This document shows, piece after piece, positions 7,089 through 16,008 of a stretch of 64,000 nt of DNA (positions within the stretch are counted from its first letter, which is position 1; each line of letters begins with the position of its first letter). Under the pieces are notes generated by a model that did no database searches, was not told the DNA's origin, and saw only the letters and a program-made list of their open reading frames with translations. The stretch spans positions 62,001 through 126,000 of the forward strand of contig JARWZU010000011.1 of the NCBI GenBank assembly GCA_029866215.1. Reading direction: 5' to 3'. The position numbers and the translations under genes were made by a program. This stretch comes from Akkermansiaceae bacterium (GTDB taxonomy: Bacteria > Verrucomicrobiota > Verrucomicrobiia > Verrucomicrobiales > Akkermansiaceae).

Positions 7089-9134
7089 ATGCCTCGCACG
7101 TTTCGCATGATTCTTTGGTTTGGCGTTTCCCTTCTTGGGATGGTCGCCGTTGCCATCGCCGCCATCCAGCGGGATGAACCGGTCAACGCGCTTTGGTTAG
7201 TGATCGCCGGGGTTTGCACGTTCGCCGTAGCCTATCGGTTTTATTCGGCATGGTTGATGGCGAAGGTTCTCACAGTGGATGATCTGCGTGCGCCCGCTGC
7301 GGTCACTTGCAGTGACGGAAAAGATTTTGTTCCGACGCCGAAGTGGGTGGTGTTTGGTCACCACTTTGCGGCCATCGCTGGGCCAGGACCACTGGTTGGG
7401 CCGGTGCTTGCTGCGCAGTTTGGCTACCTCCCGGGGATGCTTTGGATTTTGATTGGTGCGACGCTCGGTGGTGGCGTGCATGATGCAGTCATCCTCTTCG
7501 CCTCGATGCGGAGAAATGGAAAATCGCTAGGCCGGATGCTCAAGGAGGAGATGAATCCGGTCATTGGGATCATCGCGATGGTTAGTTTGCTGGCGATCAT
7601 GACGATTCTTCTAGCCGTCTTGGGGTTAGTGGTGGTGAAAGCGCTTGCGGAAAGTCCTTGGGGGCTGTTCACGATCGCGGCGACCATCCCACTGGCCTTC
7701 ATCATGGGGCTAATGATCAAGTCGGGAAAATTCAGCGTCTCGGCGGCGTCGGTCTTTGGGCTGATCGGGCTAACTGCAGCGGTCGTTGGAGGGAAGTATC
7801 TTACTCCTTTTTGGATATCGGTTTTTACCTTGAGTGCCACACAACTTGCATGGGCGGTCATGATTTATGGATTCGCTGCCAGTGTGTTGCCGGTCTGGAT
7901 GTTGTTGGCCCCACGTGACTACCTGAGCACGTTCATGAAGCTTGGCACGGTCGCGGTGCTTGGAGTGTTCATTGTGATTCTCGCGCCGCCGCTTCACATG
8001 CCAGCCATTACGCCCTTCGTGAAAGGTGGGGGATTTGTGGTACCTGGACCGGTGTTTCCTTTCGTGTGCATCACCATCGCGTGCGGCGCTGTCAGTGGTT
8101 TTCATTCGCTCATCGCCTCTGGTACCACGCCGAAATTGCTCACTCGGGAAAAGGACATCCGTTTGATCGGCTATGGCTCGATGGTGGTCGAAATGTTGGT
8201 CGCGCTGATGGCGATCATTGCGGCGTGTGCGCTCCAGCCGGGGGAGTACTTCGCAATCAATTCTCCGGTCGACCCTAACAATCCGGCTGCGGTGACCGCG
8301 CAGATCGCGAAGATCAATTCCTACGGTCCCGTTTATGCGGTCACAGAAGCGCACATGAGCCAACTGGCCAAAGACCTTGGCGAGCCGAACATGATTGGCA
8401 AGGTCGGTGGTGCACCGACGTTTGCGGTAGGCATGGCTCACATGTTTGCCAAGGTCATCCCCGGTAAGACGGCGCTCTCGTTGTGGTATCACTTCGCCAT
8501 CATGTTTGAGGCGCTTTTCATCCTTACCACGTTGGATGCCGGAACCCGTGTGGGGCGTTTCATCTTGCAGGATCTGCTAGGAAATCTATCGCCGCGACTC
8601 GGCAATACCCGCTCATGGTTGGGAAATGTCGTTGCGACCGGTTTGCTGGTTTCGGCTTGGGGATTTTTTCTCTATCAGGGTGCATTGGATCCCGCCGGAA
8701 TCGCGCAGAGCCTATGGCCAATCTTCGGGATCTCTAACCAGCTCCTCTCGGTCATCGCGTTTTGTTTGGGCACGGTTATTCTCATCAAGATGGGAAAGGC
8801 GCGTTACTGCTGGGTCACGGTGGTTCCGATGGTTTTCCTAACATGTGTCACGTTCACTGCAGGCTGGATGAAGATCTTCTCGGCGAAGGCGGCGGGGTTC
8901 TTGCCAGCCATCCAGCGGCTAGAGGCCAAGGCGGTCACGGGCTTGAGCGCTATCGAAAAAAACCAACTTTTCAATGCGCGCATCGATGTGGTAGTGACAA
9001 TGGTCTTTTTGTTTTTTGTCGGGTTGATCGTGGTGGGGACTGCGTATGAATGTTGGCTTCTTCTCACCAAGCGCAAGCCGAGCGTGCTGCGCGAGAGCGA
9101 GTACGTCGCGCAGGCCGACGTGGGTGAGGCTTGA
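7089..9134 (+). CDS. cstA: Carbon starvation protein CstA family transporter
   Basis: An integral membrane transporter of the CstA family, linked in other bacteria to peptide or pyruvate uptake. The protein has 681 residues and many hydrophobic helices along its length. The family signature is plain: TPKWVVFGHHFAAIAGPGP followed by LVGPVLAAQFGYLPG around residues 85-115, then a long conserved membrane core (SGFHSLIASGTTPKLL, LTTLDAGTRVGRFILQDLLG, WPIFGISNQLLS). It stands alone downstream of rbfA and has its own upstream hairpin. The substrate cannot be read from the sequence. Confidence 0.93.
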   Translation: MPRTFRMILWFGVSLLGMVAVAIAAIQRDEPVNALWLVIAGVCTFAVAYRFYSAWLMAKVLTVDDLRAPAAVTCSDGKDFVPTPKWVVFGHHFAAIAGPGPLVGPVLAAQFGYLPGMLWILIGATLGGGVHDAVILFASMRRNGKSLGRMLKEEMNPVIGIIAMVSLLAIMTILLAVLGLVVVKALAESPWGLFTIAATIPLAFIMGLMIKSGKFSVSAASVFGLIGLTAAVVGGKYLTPFWISVFTLSATQLAWAVMIYGFAASVLPVWMLLAPRDYLSTFMKLGTVAVLGVFIVILAPPLHMPAITPFVKGGGFVVPGPVFPFVCITIACGAVSGFHSLIASGTTPKLLTREKDIRLIGYGSMVVEMLVALMAIIAACALQPGEYFAINSPVDPNNPAAVTAQIAKINSYGPVYAVTEAHMSQLAKDLGEPNMIGKVGGAPTFAVGMAHMFAKVIPGKTALSLWYHFAIMFEALFILTTLDAGTRVGRFILQDLLGNLSPRLGNTRSWLGNVVATGLLVSAWGFFLYQGALDPAGIAQSLWPIFGISNQLLSVIAFCLGTVILIKMGKARYCWVTVVPMVFLTCVTFTAGWMKIFSAKAAGFLPAIQRLEAKAVTGLSAIEKNQLFNARIDVVVTMVFLFFVGLIVVGTAYECWLLLTKRKPSVLRESEYVAQADVGEA

Positions 9135-9243
9135 GGTTAGAATCGGTTCCTTGCGCTGATTTTTCGTCGATTCGTCGTTAGGCGCTACCATTCAGATGGT
9201 GAAGAGGACTTGCAGGGAACTCATTCGGAGGGTATCTCCAGAC

Positions 9244-9990
9244 ATGCCATTGATCCTCGGCGTCAACATCGACCACATTGCGACCCTTCGGCAGGCGCGC
9301 TACGCGCAGACTCCGGACTCGCCCAATGCTGAACCTTGTCCGGTGCTAGCGGGGCATGACGCCGTGGCTGGCAGCGCGGATTCGCTGACCATCCATGTCC
9401 GGGGCGATCGGCGACACATGCAGGATGCAGACGCCTTCCGCATTCGGGCCGAGGTCGGCGTTCCGTTGAATTTCGAAATGGGGGTGACCGACGAAATGGT
9501 TGGCATTGCCATTCGGCTGAAGCCGGATTTCGCCTGCCTTGTTCCAGAGGCTCGCATGGAAATCACCACCGAGGGTGGCTTGGACGTGGTGGCAAATTTT
9601 GAAAAAACGCGAGATGCGGTGGCGCGACTGCAAGAGGCTGGCATTCGGGTCAGCTTGTTCATTGATCCTGACCTTGCGCAGATCGAGGCTGCCAGCAAGG
9701 CCGGTGCCGAAATGATCGAGTTGCACACCGGCGAGTTTGCGAATGCCACTGGCGGCCGGCTGGTCGAAGAAATCGCGCGATTGGTTACCAGTGCCAAGGC
9801 TGGACACGGTGCTGGTTTGCAGGTGAATGCGGGCCATGGCATCAACTATTCGAACGTCGATTCCATCCTCACGGTGCCACATCTCACTGAACTCAACATC
9901 GGACACAGCATTGTGGCTCGTGCGACTCGAGTGGGATTGACCCAAGCAGTTAGAGAAATGAAGCAGCTCATGGAGCCCTACCGGTTTTAG
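9244..9990 (+). CDS. pdxJ: Pyridoxine 5'-phosphate synthase
   Basis: Condenses 1-deoxy-D-xylulose 5-phosphate with 3-amino-2-oxopropyl phosphate in the DXP-dependent vitamin B6 pathway. I chose the ATG at 9244 (MPLILGVNIDHIATLRQAR), giving 248 residues as expected for PdxJ; the track's start at 9196 adds 16 unconserved residues. Other family motifs are HVRGDRRHMQDAD, VPLNFEMG, and the C-terminal NAGHGINYSNV and LNIGHSIV. A GGAGG lies 13 bases before the chosen ATG, rather far for a ribosome-binding site. acpS begins 2 bases after its stop. Confidence 0.95.
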   Translation: MPLILGVNIDHIATLRQARYAQTPDSPNAEPCPVLAGHDAVAGSADSLTIHVRGDRRHMQDADAFRIRAEVGVPLNFEMGVTDEMVGIAIRLKPDFACLVPEARMEITTEGGLDVVANFEKTRDAVARLQEAGIRVSLFIDPDLAQIEAASKAGAEMIELHTGEFANATGGRLVEEIARLVTSAKAGHGAGLQVNAGHGINYSNVDSILTVPHLTELNIGHSIVARATRVGLTQAVREMKQLMEPYRF

Positions 9991-9992
9991 CC

Positions 9993-10427
9993 ATGCAGAT
10001 TTTTGGAATTGGAATCGACGTGGTGGAAGTGGATCGGATCGCTTCGGCGATTGAGCGCCACGGAGATTCATTTCTCATGAAGCTATTCACAGACGGGGAG
10101 CGTGCGTATTGCGAGAGTCACCCGAAGCCTGCGGTTCATTACGCGGCTCGATTTGCGGCCAAAGAAGCGATTTCGAAAGCGCTGGGAACTGGTATCGGTG
10201 GACAAGCTGGGTGGTTAGATCTTGAAATCATCCGCACTGCCACGGGGGCGCCCAAGCTCCTGCTTCAAGGCAATGCCGCAGAGTTTGCTCGTCAAAATGG
10301 CATCATCGAGGTTCAGATCAGTCTCACCCACGCCCGTGATTATGCGGCCGCGAATGCGGTGGCCATCTGGGATGGTCTTGATGAACGAGCGACTATTCAA
10401 AAAGATGCGCCAAGCACTGAACTCTAA
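9993..10427 (+). CDS. acpS: Holo-[acyl-carrier-protein] synthase
   Basis: Transfers the 4'-phosphopantetheine arm of CoA to apo-ACP, activating it for fatty-acid synthesis. The 144 residues show both AcpS motifs: GIGIDVVEVDRI with the metal-binding aspartate at the N-terminus, and FAAKEAISKALGTGI in the centre, followed by VQISLTHARDYAAANAVA. The last 15 or so residues extend past the usual family end. The pairing with pdxJ, separated by 2 bases, is also seen in other bacteria and supports both calls. Confidence 0.95.
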   Translation: MQIFGIGIDVVEVDRIASAIERHGDSFLMKLFTDGERAYCESHPKPAVHYAARFAAKEAISKALGTGIGGQAGWLDLEIIRTATGAPKLLLQGNAAEFARQNGIIEVQISLTHARDYAAANAVAIWDGLDERATIQKDAPSTEL

Positions 10428-10433
10428 AATCTG

Positions 10434-11426
10434 ATGATGTCACACCCGCTCATTCGCCCACGCCGCAATCGACGCACTCCTGCGATCCGCTCGATGGTTC
10501 GCGAGACTTCGCTATCGCCCGCGGATTTTGTGCTACCGATGTTCTTTCACGAGGATCCAGTCGACACCCCGATCGCTTCGATGCCCGGAGTCACTCGCTG
10601 GTCGCTCGAGAGCTTGGTGCGAGAAGCCGGTGAGGCTCACGCTCTGGGGATTCCGGCAGTCGTGCTTTTCCCGAAAATCGATGAACCGCTCAAGACGTCG
10701 GGCGCGGAAGAATCATCCAATGATGAAGGTTTGGTTCCTCGGGCGATCCGCGCGCTCAAGGCGGCCCATCCAAGCTTGTGCGTCATCACCGATGTGGCGC
10801 TCGATCCGTACAATTCCGACGGCCATGATGGGATCGTCCAGCGTGATGGCGCGGGTGAAATCCAGGTCTTGAATGACGAAACCGTTGAGGTGCTTTGCCG
10901 ACAAGCGCTTTGCCATGCCCGTGCTGGCGCGGATGTGGTGGCTCCGTCGGACATGATGGACGGGCGTGTTGCGGCCATCCGTGAAGCGCTCGATGATGAA
11001 GGCTTCACGAATGTCTCGATCCTGTCGTACACGGCGAAATATGCATCTGCACTTTATGGTCCATTTCGTGGGGCATTAGATTCCGCGCCTAAAGAAGGAG
11101 ATAAAAAAACCTATCAGATGGATCCGGCCAATGCGCGTGAGGCCGTCCGTGAGTCTTTGTTGGATGAGGCGGAGGGTGCGGACATGCTGATGGTCAAGCC
11201 AGCGGGGCTTTACCTCGACATCATCGCGCGGGTCAGAGAATCCAGCGTATTGCCCGTTGCTGCCTATCAGGTCAGCGGTGAGTATCTGATGCTCAAGAGT
11301 GCTGCGGCGGGCGGTTGGCTGGACGAGCGGGCGATCGTTCTCGAGTCACTTCTTGCGATCAAACGCGCGGGTGCCGACATCATCCTGACCTACTATGCCA
11401 AGCAGGCTTGCGGGTGGCTCGCTTAG
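10434..11426 (+). CDS. hemB: Delta-aminolevulinic acid dehydratase (porphobilinogen synthase)
   Basis: Condenses two 5-aminolevulinate molecules to porphobilinogen in heme synthesis. The protein has 330 residues. The two active-site lysines are visible in SYTAKYASALYGPFR near residue 201 and in MVKPAGLYLDI near residue 255. The metal loop reads DVALDPYNSDGHDG with aspartates where zinc-type enzymes carry cysteines, so this should be a magnesium-type enzyme. It follows acpS by 6 bases. Its stop codon overlaps the stop of the convergent minus-strand methyltransferase gene. Confidence 0.96.
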   Translation: MMSHPLIRPRRNRRTPAIRSMVRETSLSPADFVLPMFFHEDPVDTPIASMPGVTRWSLESLVREAGEAHALGIPAVVLFPKIDEPLKTSGAEESSNDEGLVPRAIRALKAAHPSLCVITDVALDPYNSDGHDGIVQRDGAGEIQVLNDETVEVLCRQALCHARAGADVVAPSDMMDGRVAAIREALDDEGFTNVSILSYTAKYASALYGPFRGALDSAPKEGDKKTYQMDPANAREAVRESLLDEAEGADMLMVKPAGLYLDIIARVRESSVLPVAAYQVSGEYLMLKSAAAGGWLDERAIVLESLLAIKRAGADIILTYYAKQACGWLA

Positions 11427-12577
11427 ATCACACGTGACCAGAGCACTTTGAGATAGCGCGATTCTGGGTAGTTCGAGAGCGTCGGGTGGTCTGGGCCCGC
11501 GCCCGTGCGATCGAAAGTCTGCAAGCGCTTGTTCCGGCGGTGCGCCGAAGTGATCACGATTTGTTCGAACTCCCCAGCGCTCAGCTGTCCGGAGCAGGAG
11601 CAGGTCACGAACAACCCCTCGGGTGCGACCAATTGCAGCGCAAGCTTGTTCAAATCCGCATATTTTGCCGTGCCGATTTCATCTTCACGACCGTGAATGA
11701 ATTTCGGTGGGTCGGCGATGACGAGATCCCAAGTCCGGCCATTTTCAATCATGGTGCGCGCCCAAGTGAAGGCGTCGGCGTGAGTGAATTTGACGCGCGC
11801 ATTGTTGAGATTCGCATTGCGCTTGGCCATGGCGATCGCGGTTTCGTCGAGGTCCACGCCGGTGACTTCTTCTGCCCCAGCGAGTGCAGCGGAAATGCCA
11901 AATCCGCCGGTGTAGCAGCAGAGGTCAAGCACGGTCCGACCATGGGCCAAGGCCCCAAATTTTTTCCGGCTGTCGCGCTGGTCACAGAAAAATCCGGTTT
12001 TGTGGCCAGCGCTGAAATCGACTTCGTATCGCACACCATGTTCGCGGATTTTCACGGATCGCACGTTGTCGGATTCGACTCCGCCGTGGCGGGGGATTCC
12101 CTCGATGCGCGCGAGGTCGGAATCCACGCTGACGACCACGCGGCTGGTGTCGAAGCACTCATGAAGGATCGGAAGCCATTGTTCTAACCTCTGCCATGCG
12201 GCGAGGTTGGTGATCTCCACCGAAAGCACGTCGGCGAACTTGTCCGCGACGATGCCCGGCATGAAATCGGCATCGCCATGAATTGCGCGGTAGCTGTCGG
12301 TTTCAGCGTCTAACCTCAGTGCCTCGCGGCGGAGTTTCGCGGCGCGGCGGATGGCATTTTCAAAAAATGATTCGTCCTCAAGCGTCTCAAGCGAGTGGCT
12401 CACGATCCGGAGAGGCATCCGAGACTTTGGATTCCAGAGCCCCCAGCCAAACGGCGTGCCTTCTTTGCCCAGCACGAGAACGAACGAGCCCGGCGTGGCG
12501 TCACGGGAAACCTCGCCGATCATCTTTGGCCAGATCGACGGATGGAATGTCTGATACTTGAGTTGAACAGTCGGCAC
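11423..12577 (-). CDS. Class I SAM-dependent rRNA methyltransferase, RlmI-like
   Basis: Resembles RlmI, which makes 5-methylcytosine in 23S rRNA. The 384 residues have a PUA-like N-terminal domain (PGSFVLVLGKEGTPFGWGLWNP), a central RNA-binding-like region, and a Rossmann methyltransferase domain with the SAM motif VLDLCCYTGGFG, the acidic strand VTGVDLD, the catalytic-loop motif IADPPKF, and CSCSGQLS carrying the second cysteine. The start is GTG. The gene is convergent with hemB and overlaps its stop by 4 bases. The exact target nucleotide is not certain from sequence. Confidence 0.88.
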   Translation of the reverse strand: MPTVQLKYQTFHPSIWPKMIGEVSRDATPGSFVLVLGKEGTPFGWGLWNPKSRMPLRIVSHSLETLEDESFFENAIRRAAKLRREALRLDAETDSYRAIHGDADFMPGIVADKFADVLSVEITNLAAWQRLEQWLPILHECFDTSRVVVSVDSDLARIEGIPRHGGVESDNVRSVKIREHGVRYEVDFSAGHKTGFFCDQRDSRKKFGALAHGRTVLDLCCYTGGFGISAALAGAEEVTGVDLDETAIAMAKRNANLNNARVKFTHADAFTWARTMIENGRTWDLVIADPPKFIHGREDEIGTAKYADLNKLALQLVAPEGLFVTCSCSGQLSAGEFEQIVITSAHRRNKRLQTFDRTGAGPDHPTLSNYPESRYLKVLWSRVI

Positions 12578-12645
12578 AGCGGAAATACGAAGCAGCGCAG
12601 CGGGAATGTCGATCGCTTTTCGCGAAATCCCCGCCGCTTGGCGAA

Positions 12646-14364
12646 TCAGGGGCGCTCTTGTGGGCCGCGGTCGACGTCCATCCGGAAGGGGCGTCCCCGG
12701 AGGCGAGCCGTGCGGGTCTTGTCGATGACCTGTCCGACGAATTGCTCTGGCACGTCCACGAGTGAGTGTTTCGGGAACAAGGTGATACGACCGAGGCAGC
12801 CGTCTGGCAGGCCTGCTTCGCGGTAAAGCATACCGACGATTTCCTTGGCCATGACGCCGTGCGTTTTTCCGAGCGAGAGGAAAAGGCGTGTCATGCCACC
12901 CTCGGCGGGTTGGGAGGTTCCACGGGGTGGTCCGGGCCGCTCGGAGCGCTCTGGGCGGTCCTGGTAGTCTGGGCGTGGCCCGCGGTCGTCCCGAGGCGGG
13001 CGAGCATCGCGATTTTCTCGGCGGGCGGGACGTTCGGGTTCGCGATCTTCTTCGATCGCTGAGCCTTCGCGGCCGCTTGCTTCGCGGATCATGGTGACCA
13101 ATGCGCCTGCGATGTCGGTTGGTGTGTGGCCTTGTTCGAGGAGGCGGTCGATGCTGTCTTGGTAAGCATCAAATTTGCCAGACTCCAGTCGCTCTTTAAG
13201 ATCGTCGAAAATGAGGTCGGCGCGGCGTCCTTCCACTTGCTCGACCGATGGGATGCGCTCGCGGCGCACCACGCTGCGGGTGTAGCGCTCGATCGACTGC
13301 ATCCGGTAAATTTCACGGCCATACACGAAGCTCACGGCGCGTCCCGAGCGACCTGCACGACCGGTACGACCGATCCGGTGGACGTAATCCTCGGGGTCGG
13401 TCGGGAGGTCGTAGTTGAAAACGATGTCAATTTCATCGATGTCCAAGCCACGGGCGGCCACGTCGGTGGCGACAAGGATTTCCACCGCTCCGTCACGGAA
13501 CCGCTTGAGGACGCGTTCACGCATTTGCTGGGTGATGTCGCCGTGGAGGCGGTCTGCAGCGTAGCCCCGATTGACGAGGTCCTCGGTGCATTCATCGACC
13601 GACCGCTTGGTGTTGCAGAAAACGATGCCGAGGCGCGGCGGGTTCATGTCGAGGATGCGTGAGAGCACCTCAACCTTCGAGCGCTGGCGGACTTCGAAGT
13701 AGGATTGGTCGACGGTGGAAACCGTGCGGGCCTTTTGTTGGATCTCGATGATCTCGGGGCTGTTACCGAATTTCTGGATCAGACGTGAAACGCCGGGATT
13801 CATCGTGGCGGAGAAAAACAAGGTCTGGCGGCCGGCCGGCAGCGCGGCGAGGAGCTCGTCCATCTCGTCCTTGAAGCCCATGTCGAGCATGCGGTCCGCC
13901 TCGTCGAGGATGGCCATTTGGATTCGTGAGGGGTCGAAGCTGCCACGGCGAAGGTGGTCAAGCAAGCGGCCTGGGGTGCCGACGACCAACTGGGCGCCGG
14001 AGCGGAGGGCTCGGAGTTGGCGGTCGATGGGCGCGCCGCCGTAGACTGGGGTCGCGTGGAGGCCGGGCATTTTCGCACCGAGGCGGTGGACTTCCTCGCA
14101 TACTTGGACTGCCAACTCGCGGGTCGGGCAGAGGATGAGCACTTGGGGGTGGCCTTGGCGGACATCGAGCTTCGCCAATGCGGGGAGGGTGAACGCCGCC
14201 GTTTTTCCGGAGCCGGTCGCGGACAGGCCGACCAGATCCTTGCCTAATAGGGCTGGCGGAATGCTCATCGCCTGGATGGGAGATGGGCGCTCGTATCCGA
14301 GTGTTTCGATAGCGGCAAGCAGCGTGTCCGGCAGGCCAAGTTCTGAGAAAGGAGGCGTATCCAT
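12646..14364 (-). CDS. DEAD-box ATP-dependent RNA helicase with C-terminal DbpA-type RNA-binding domain
   Basis: All helicase motifs are present: Q motif [13 protein letters not shown], motif [29 protein letters not shown] in [14 protein letters not shown], and [10 protein letters not shown] in the second RecA domain. After an Arg/Glu/Pro-rich linker ([16 protein letters not shown] region), the last 75 residues ([20 protein letters not shown]...) look like the DbpA/CsdA RNA-binding fold. I start at the ATG at 14364 ([12 protein letters not shown]), giving 572 residues; the track's extension to 14541 runs into the start of the divergent transporter gene and is not conserved in kind. Likely roles are ribosome assembly or cold-adapted RNA unwinding. 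Confidence 0.93.
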   Translation of the reverse strand: MDTPPFSELGLPDTLLAAIETLGYERPSPIQAMSIPPALLGKDLVGLSATGSGKTAAFTLPALAKLDVRQGHPQVLILCPTRELAVQVCEEVHRLGAKMPGLHATPVYGGAPIDRQLRALRSGAQLVVGTPGRLLDHLRRGSFDPSRIQMAILDEADRMLDMGFKDEMDELLAALPAGRQTLFFSATMNPGVSRLIQKFGNSPEIIEIQQKARTVSTVDQSYFEVRQRSKVEVLSRILDMNPPRLGIVFCNTKRSVDECTEDLVNRGYAADRLHGDITQQMRERVLKRFRDGAVEILVATDVAARGLDIDEIDIVFNYDLPTDPEDYVHRIGRTGRAGRSGRAVSFVYGREIYRMQSIERYTRSVVRRERIPSVEQVEGRRADLIFDDLKERLESGKFDAYQDSIDRLLEQGHTPTDIAGALVTMIREASGREGSAIEEDREPERPARRENRDARPPRDDRGPRPDYQDRPERSERPGPPRGTSQPAEGGMTRLFLSLGKTHGVMAKEIVGMLYREAGLPDGCLGRITLFPKHSLVDVPEQFVGQVIDKTRTARLRGRPFRMDVDRGPQERP

Positions 14365-14520
14365 GAAAAAATAAGGTGTCAAAATCCCGCGTGCTTCGTG
14401 CGATTGGCGCGCTGGGAGAGCACCCTTGCCCAGATTTTCGGCAGAAAACAAGCACGGATGCGAAACAATCGACGAATTTCTCAGGATTGCCATGTCGAGG
14501 CGGGTGTGCAGACTGCTTGA

Positions 14521-15423
14521 GTGGCCAGCTTTGAGGATCAAAAAAAGGTGATGAACCTCTCGCTCGGAGTTGCGGTCTTGCTACTTGCGGCCAAGGTCAC
14601 GGCGGCCGTGGTGACGAGTTCGTCGGCGGTGTATTCTGACGCCGCAGAGTCGGTAGTGCATCTGCTGGCGGTTGGATTTGCAGCATGGGCCTTGCGTTTG
14701 GCTCATAAACCGGCCGATGAGACGCACCATTTCGGCCACGACAAGGTGGCCTTTTTGTCCGCGGGCTTCGAGGGCGCGATGATCGCCGCGGCGGCGGTCT
14801 TGATCCTTTACGAGGCGGTTCGCCAATTCACCTACGGGGTCCAGATCGCGAATATTGGCTTCGGGGTCAAAATCACGGCAGCGGCGGCCCTGATCAATCT
14901 GGTACTTGGAATCATCTTAGTCCGGATCGGGAAAAAAAGCGGTTCGCCCCTGTTGCGGGCGAATGGGATGCATGTGCTGACCGATGTGTGGTCCAGTGTG
15001 GCGGTTTTGGTCGCGCTGGCGCTCATCCAATGGACGAATTGGGTGTGGTGGGACCCGATCGCGGCGGTCTTGGCGGCGTTGAACATCCTCCGAGTGGGTT
15101 TCCAATTGATCCGCCAGAGCCTCGGTGGTCTGCTCGACGAGAGCAACCCGGTGGTGGAACGCCAAATTTGCGAATTGCTCAACCGGCAGGTGGCTGAACG
15201 CGGGTTGTCCTACCACAACCTTCGCTGCCGCCACTCGGGGAGGACTCACTGGGTCGAGTTTCACCTCGTTTTCGATGATGACCTCAGCGTGGGCCAAGCA
15301 CACGAGGCGGCGACGCAAATCGAAGCGACTGTTGCGGATTTGCTCCGTCCCGATGGCCGGGTGATCTCTCACCTCGAGCCGAAATCGGCGGAGCATCACG
15401 AGGAGAGCTGGGAAGGTCGATGA
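14521..15423 (+). CDS. Cation diffusion facilitator (CDF) family metal transporter
   Basis: A 300-residue inner-membrane exporter of divalent metals such as zinc or iron. It shows the CDF pattern of six hydrophobic helices, with [11 protein letters not shown] in helix 2, the [10 protein letters not shown] loop, [18 protein letters not shown] in helix 5, and a cytoplasmic C-terminal domain ([24 protein letters not shown]) ending in a metal-binding-like [12 protein letters not shown]. The track start is a GTG at 14521; an ATG at 14551 (MNLSLGVAV) preceded by AAAGGTG is a good alternative. The stop lies 2 bases from the stop of the convergent bactofilin gene. Confidence 0.92.
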   Translation: MASFEDQKKVMNLSLGVAVLLLAAKVTAAVVTSSSAVYSDAAESVVHLLAVGFAAWALRLAHKPADETHHFGHDKVAFLSAGFEGAMIAAAAVLILYEAVRQFTYGVQIANIGFGVKITAAAALINLVLGIILVRIGKKSGSPLLRANGMHVLTDVWSSVAVLVALALIQWTNWVWWDPIAAVLAALNILRVGFQLIRQSLGGLLDESNPVVERQICELLNRQVAERGLSYHNLRCRHSGRTHWVEFHLVFDDDLSVGQAHEAATQIEATVADLLRPDGRVISHLEPKSAEHHEESWEGR

Positions 15424-15425
15424 AC

Positions 15426-15746
15426 TTAGCCTCCGATCTCGGTGCGTCCCGAAAGCTGGGCACCTTCTTCCATCGAGAAAACCTTGGACTTGATGTCGCC
15501 ATTGATCCGGGATTTGTCCTTCAACTCGCAGCGCTGTGAGGTGATCTTGCCCTCCACCTTGCCGTAGACTTTGACTTCACCGGCGGTGACGTCTCCCTTG
15601 ATCATCGCATTTTCGCCAATCGTCACCCGGCCCTTTTCCGAGGTGATTTCACCATCGATTTTTCCATCGATGATCATGTCGTTGGAAAAGCGGATGGAAC
15701 CGGTGATTTCGATTCCGCTGGAGAGCACATTTGTCTGGGTTGCCAT
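15426..15746 (-). CDS. Bactofilin (polymer-forming cytoskeletal protein)
   Basis: A protein of 106 residues when started at the ATG at 15746 (MATQTNVLSSGIEITGSIRF), made almost entirely of short beta repeats such as IIDGKIDGEITS, RVTIGENAMIKGDVTAGEVKVYGKVEGKITS and RINGDIKS. This is the right-handed beta-helix pattern of bactofilins, which form nucleotide-free filaments that scaffold cell-shape or envelope enzymes. The track's 21-residue N-terminal extension is unlike the family and is omitted. Confidence 0.92.
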   Translation of the reverse strand: MATQTNVLSSGIEITGSIRFSNDMIIDGKIDGEITSEKGRVTIGENAMIKGDVTAGEVKVYGKVEGKITSQRCELKDKSRINGDIKSKVFSMEEGAQLSGRTEIGG

Positions 15747-15868
15747 GGGGCACTTAAATGAACAAAGCCGGAGGAACTTGGCAATCGCAAAGATTGCCGC
15801 CGCCATCACGCCCGGGGGCGTTTGGGGTAAACTGGAAATTTGGAAAGCAGAAAGCCGAAATGGTGATT

Positions 15869-15910
15869 ACGGAGGGAAAAATGCATGTGACGGAGGGAAA
15901 AATGCATGTG
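15869..15910. repeat. 21-bp perfect tandem duplication
   Basis: The unit ACGGAGGGAAAAATGCATGTG (21 bp) occurs twice back to back in the gap between the bactofilin start and the GH115 stop. It contains GGAGGGAAAAATG, which looks like a ribosome-binding site plus ATG, but the short reading frame through it has no recognisable product. It may be a small slippage duplication or a pair of binding sites upstream of the bactofilin gene. Confidence 0.85.
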
Positions 15911-16008
15911 CGCTGGGGGGAAACGCCTTTGCGCTACCCGACGGCCTGGATCAACCGGGTGGTCGCGGTTTTTCGGGCATGATCGCTTGCAGATTCAAAA
16001 TCGACAAC

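Noticed and set aside
11486-12187. 233-codon plus-strand ORF over the methyltransferase gene
   Set aside because: Antisense to a clear RlmI-like enzyme with SAM and DPPK motifs.
15758-15982. 74-codon ORF over the 21-bp duplication
   Set aside because: No family, no conserved start, and it includes the duplicated noncoding-looking unit.
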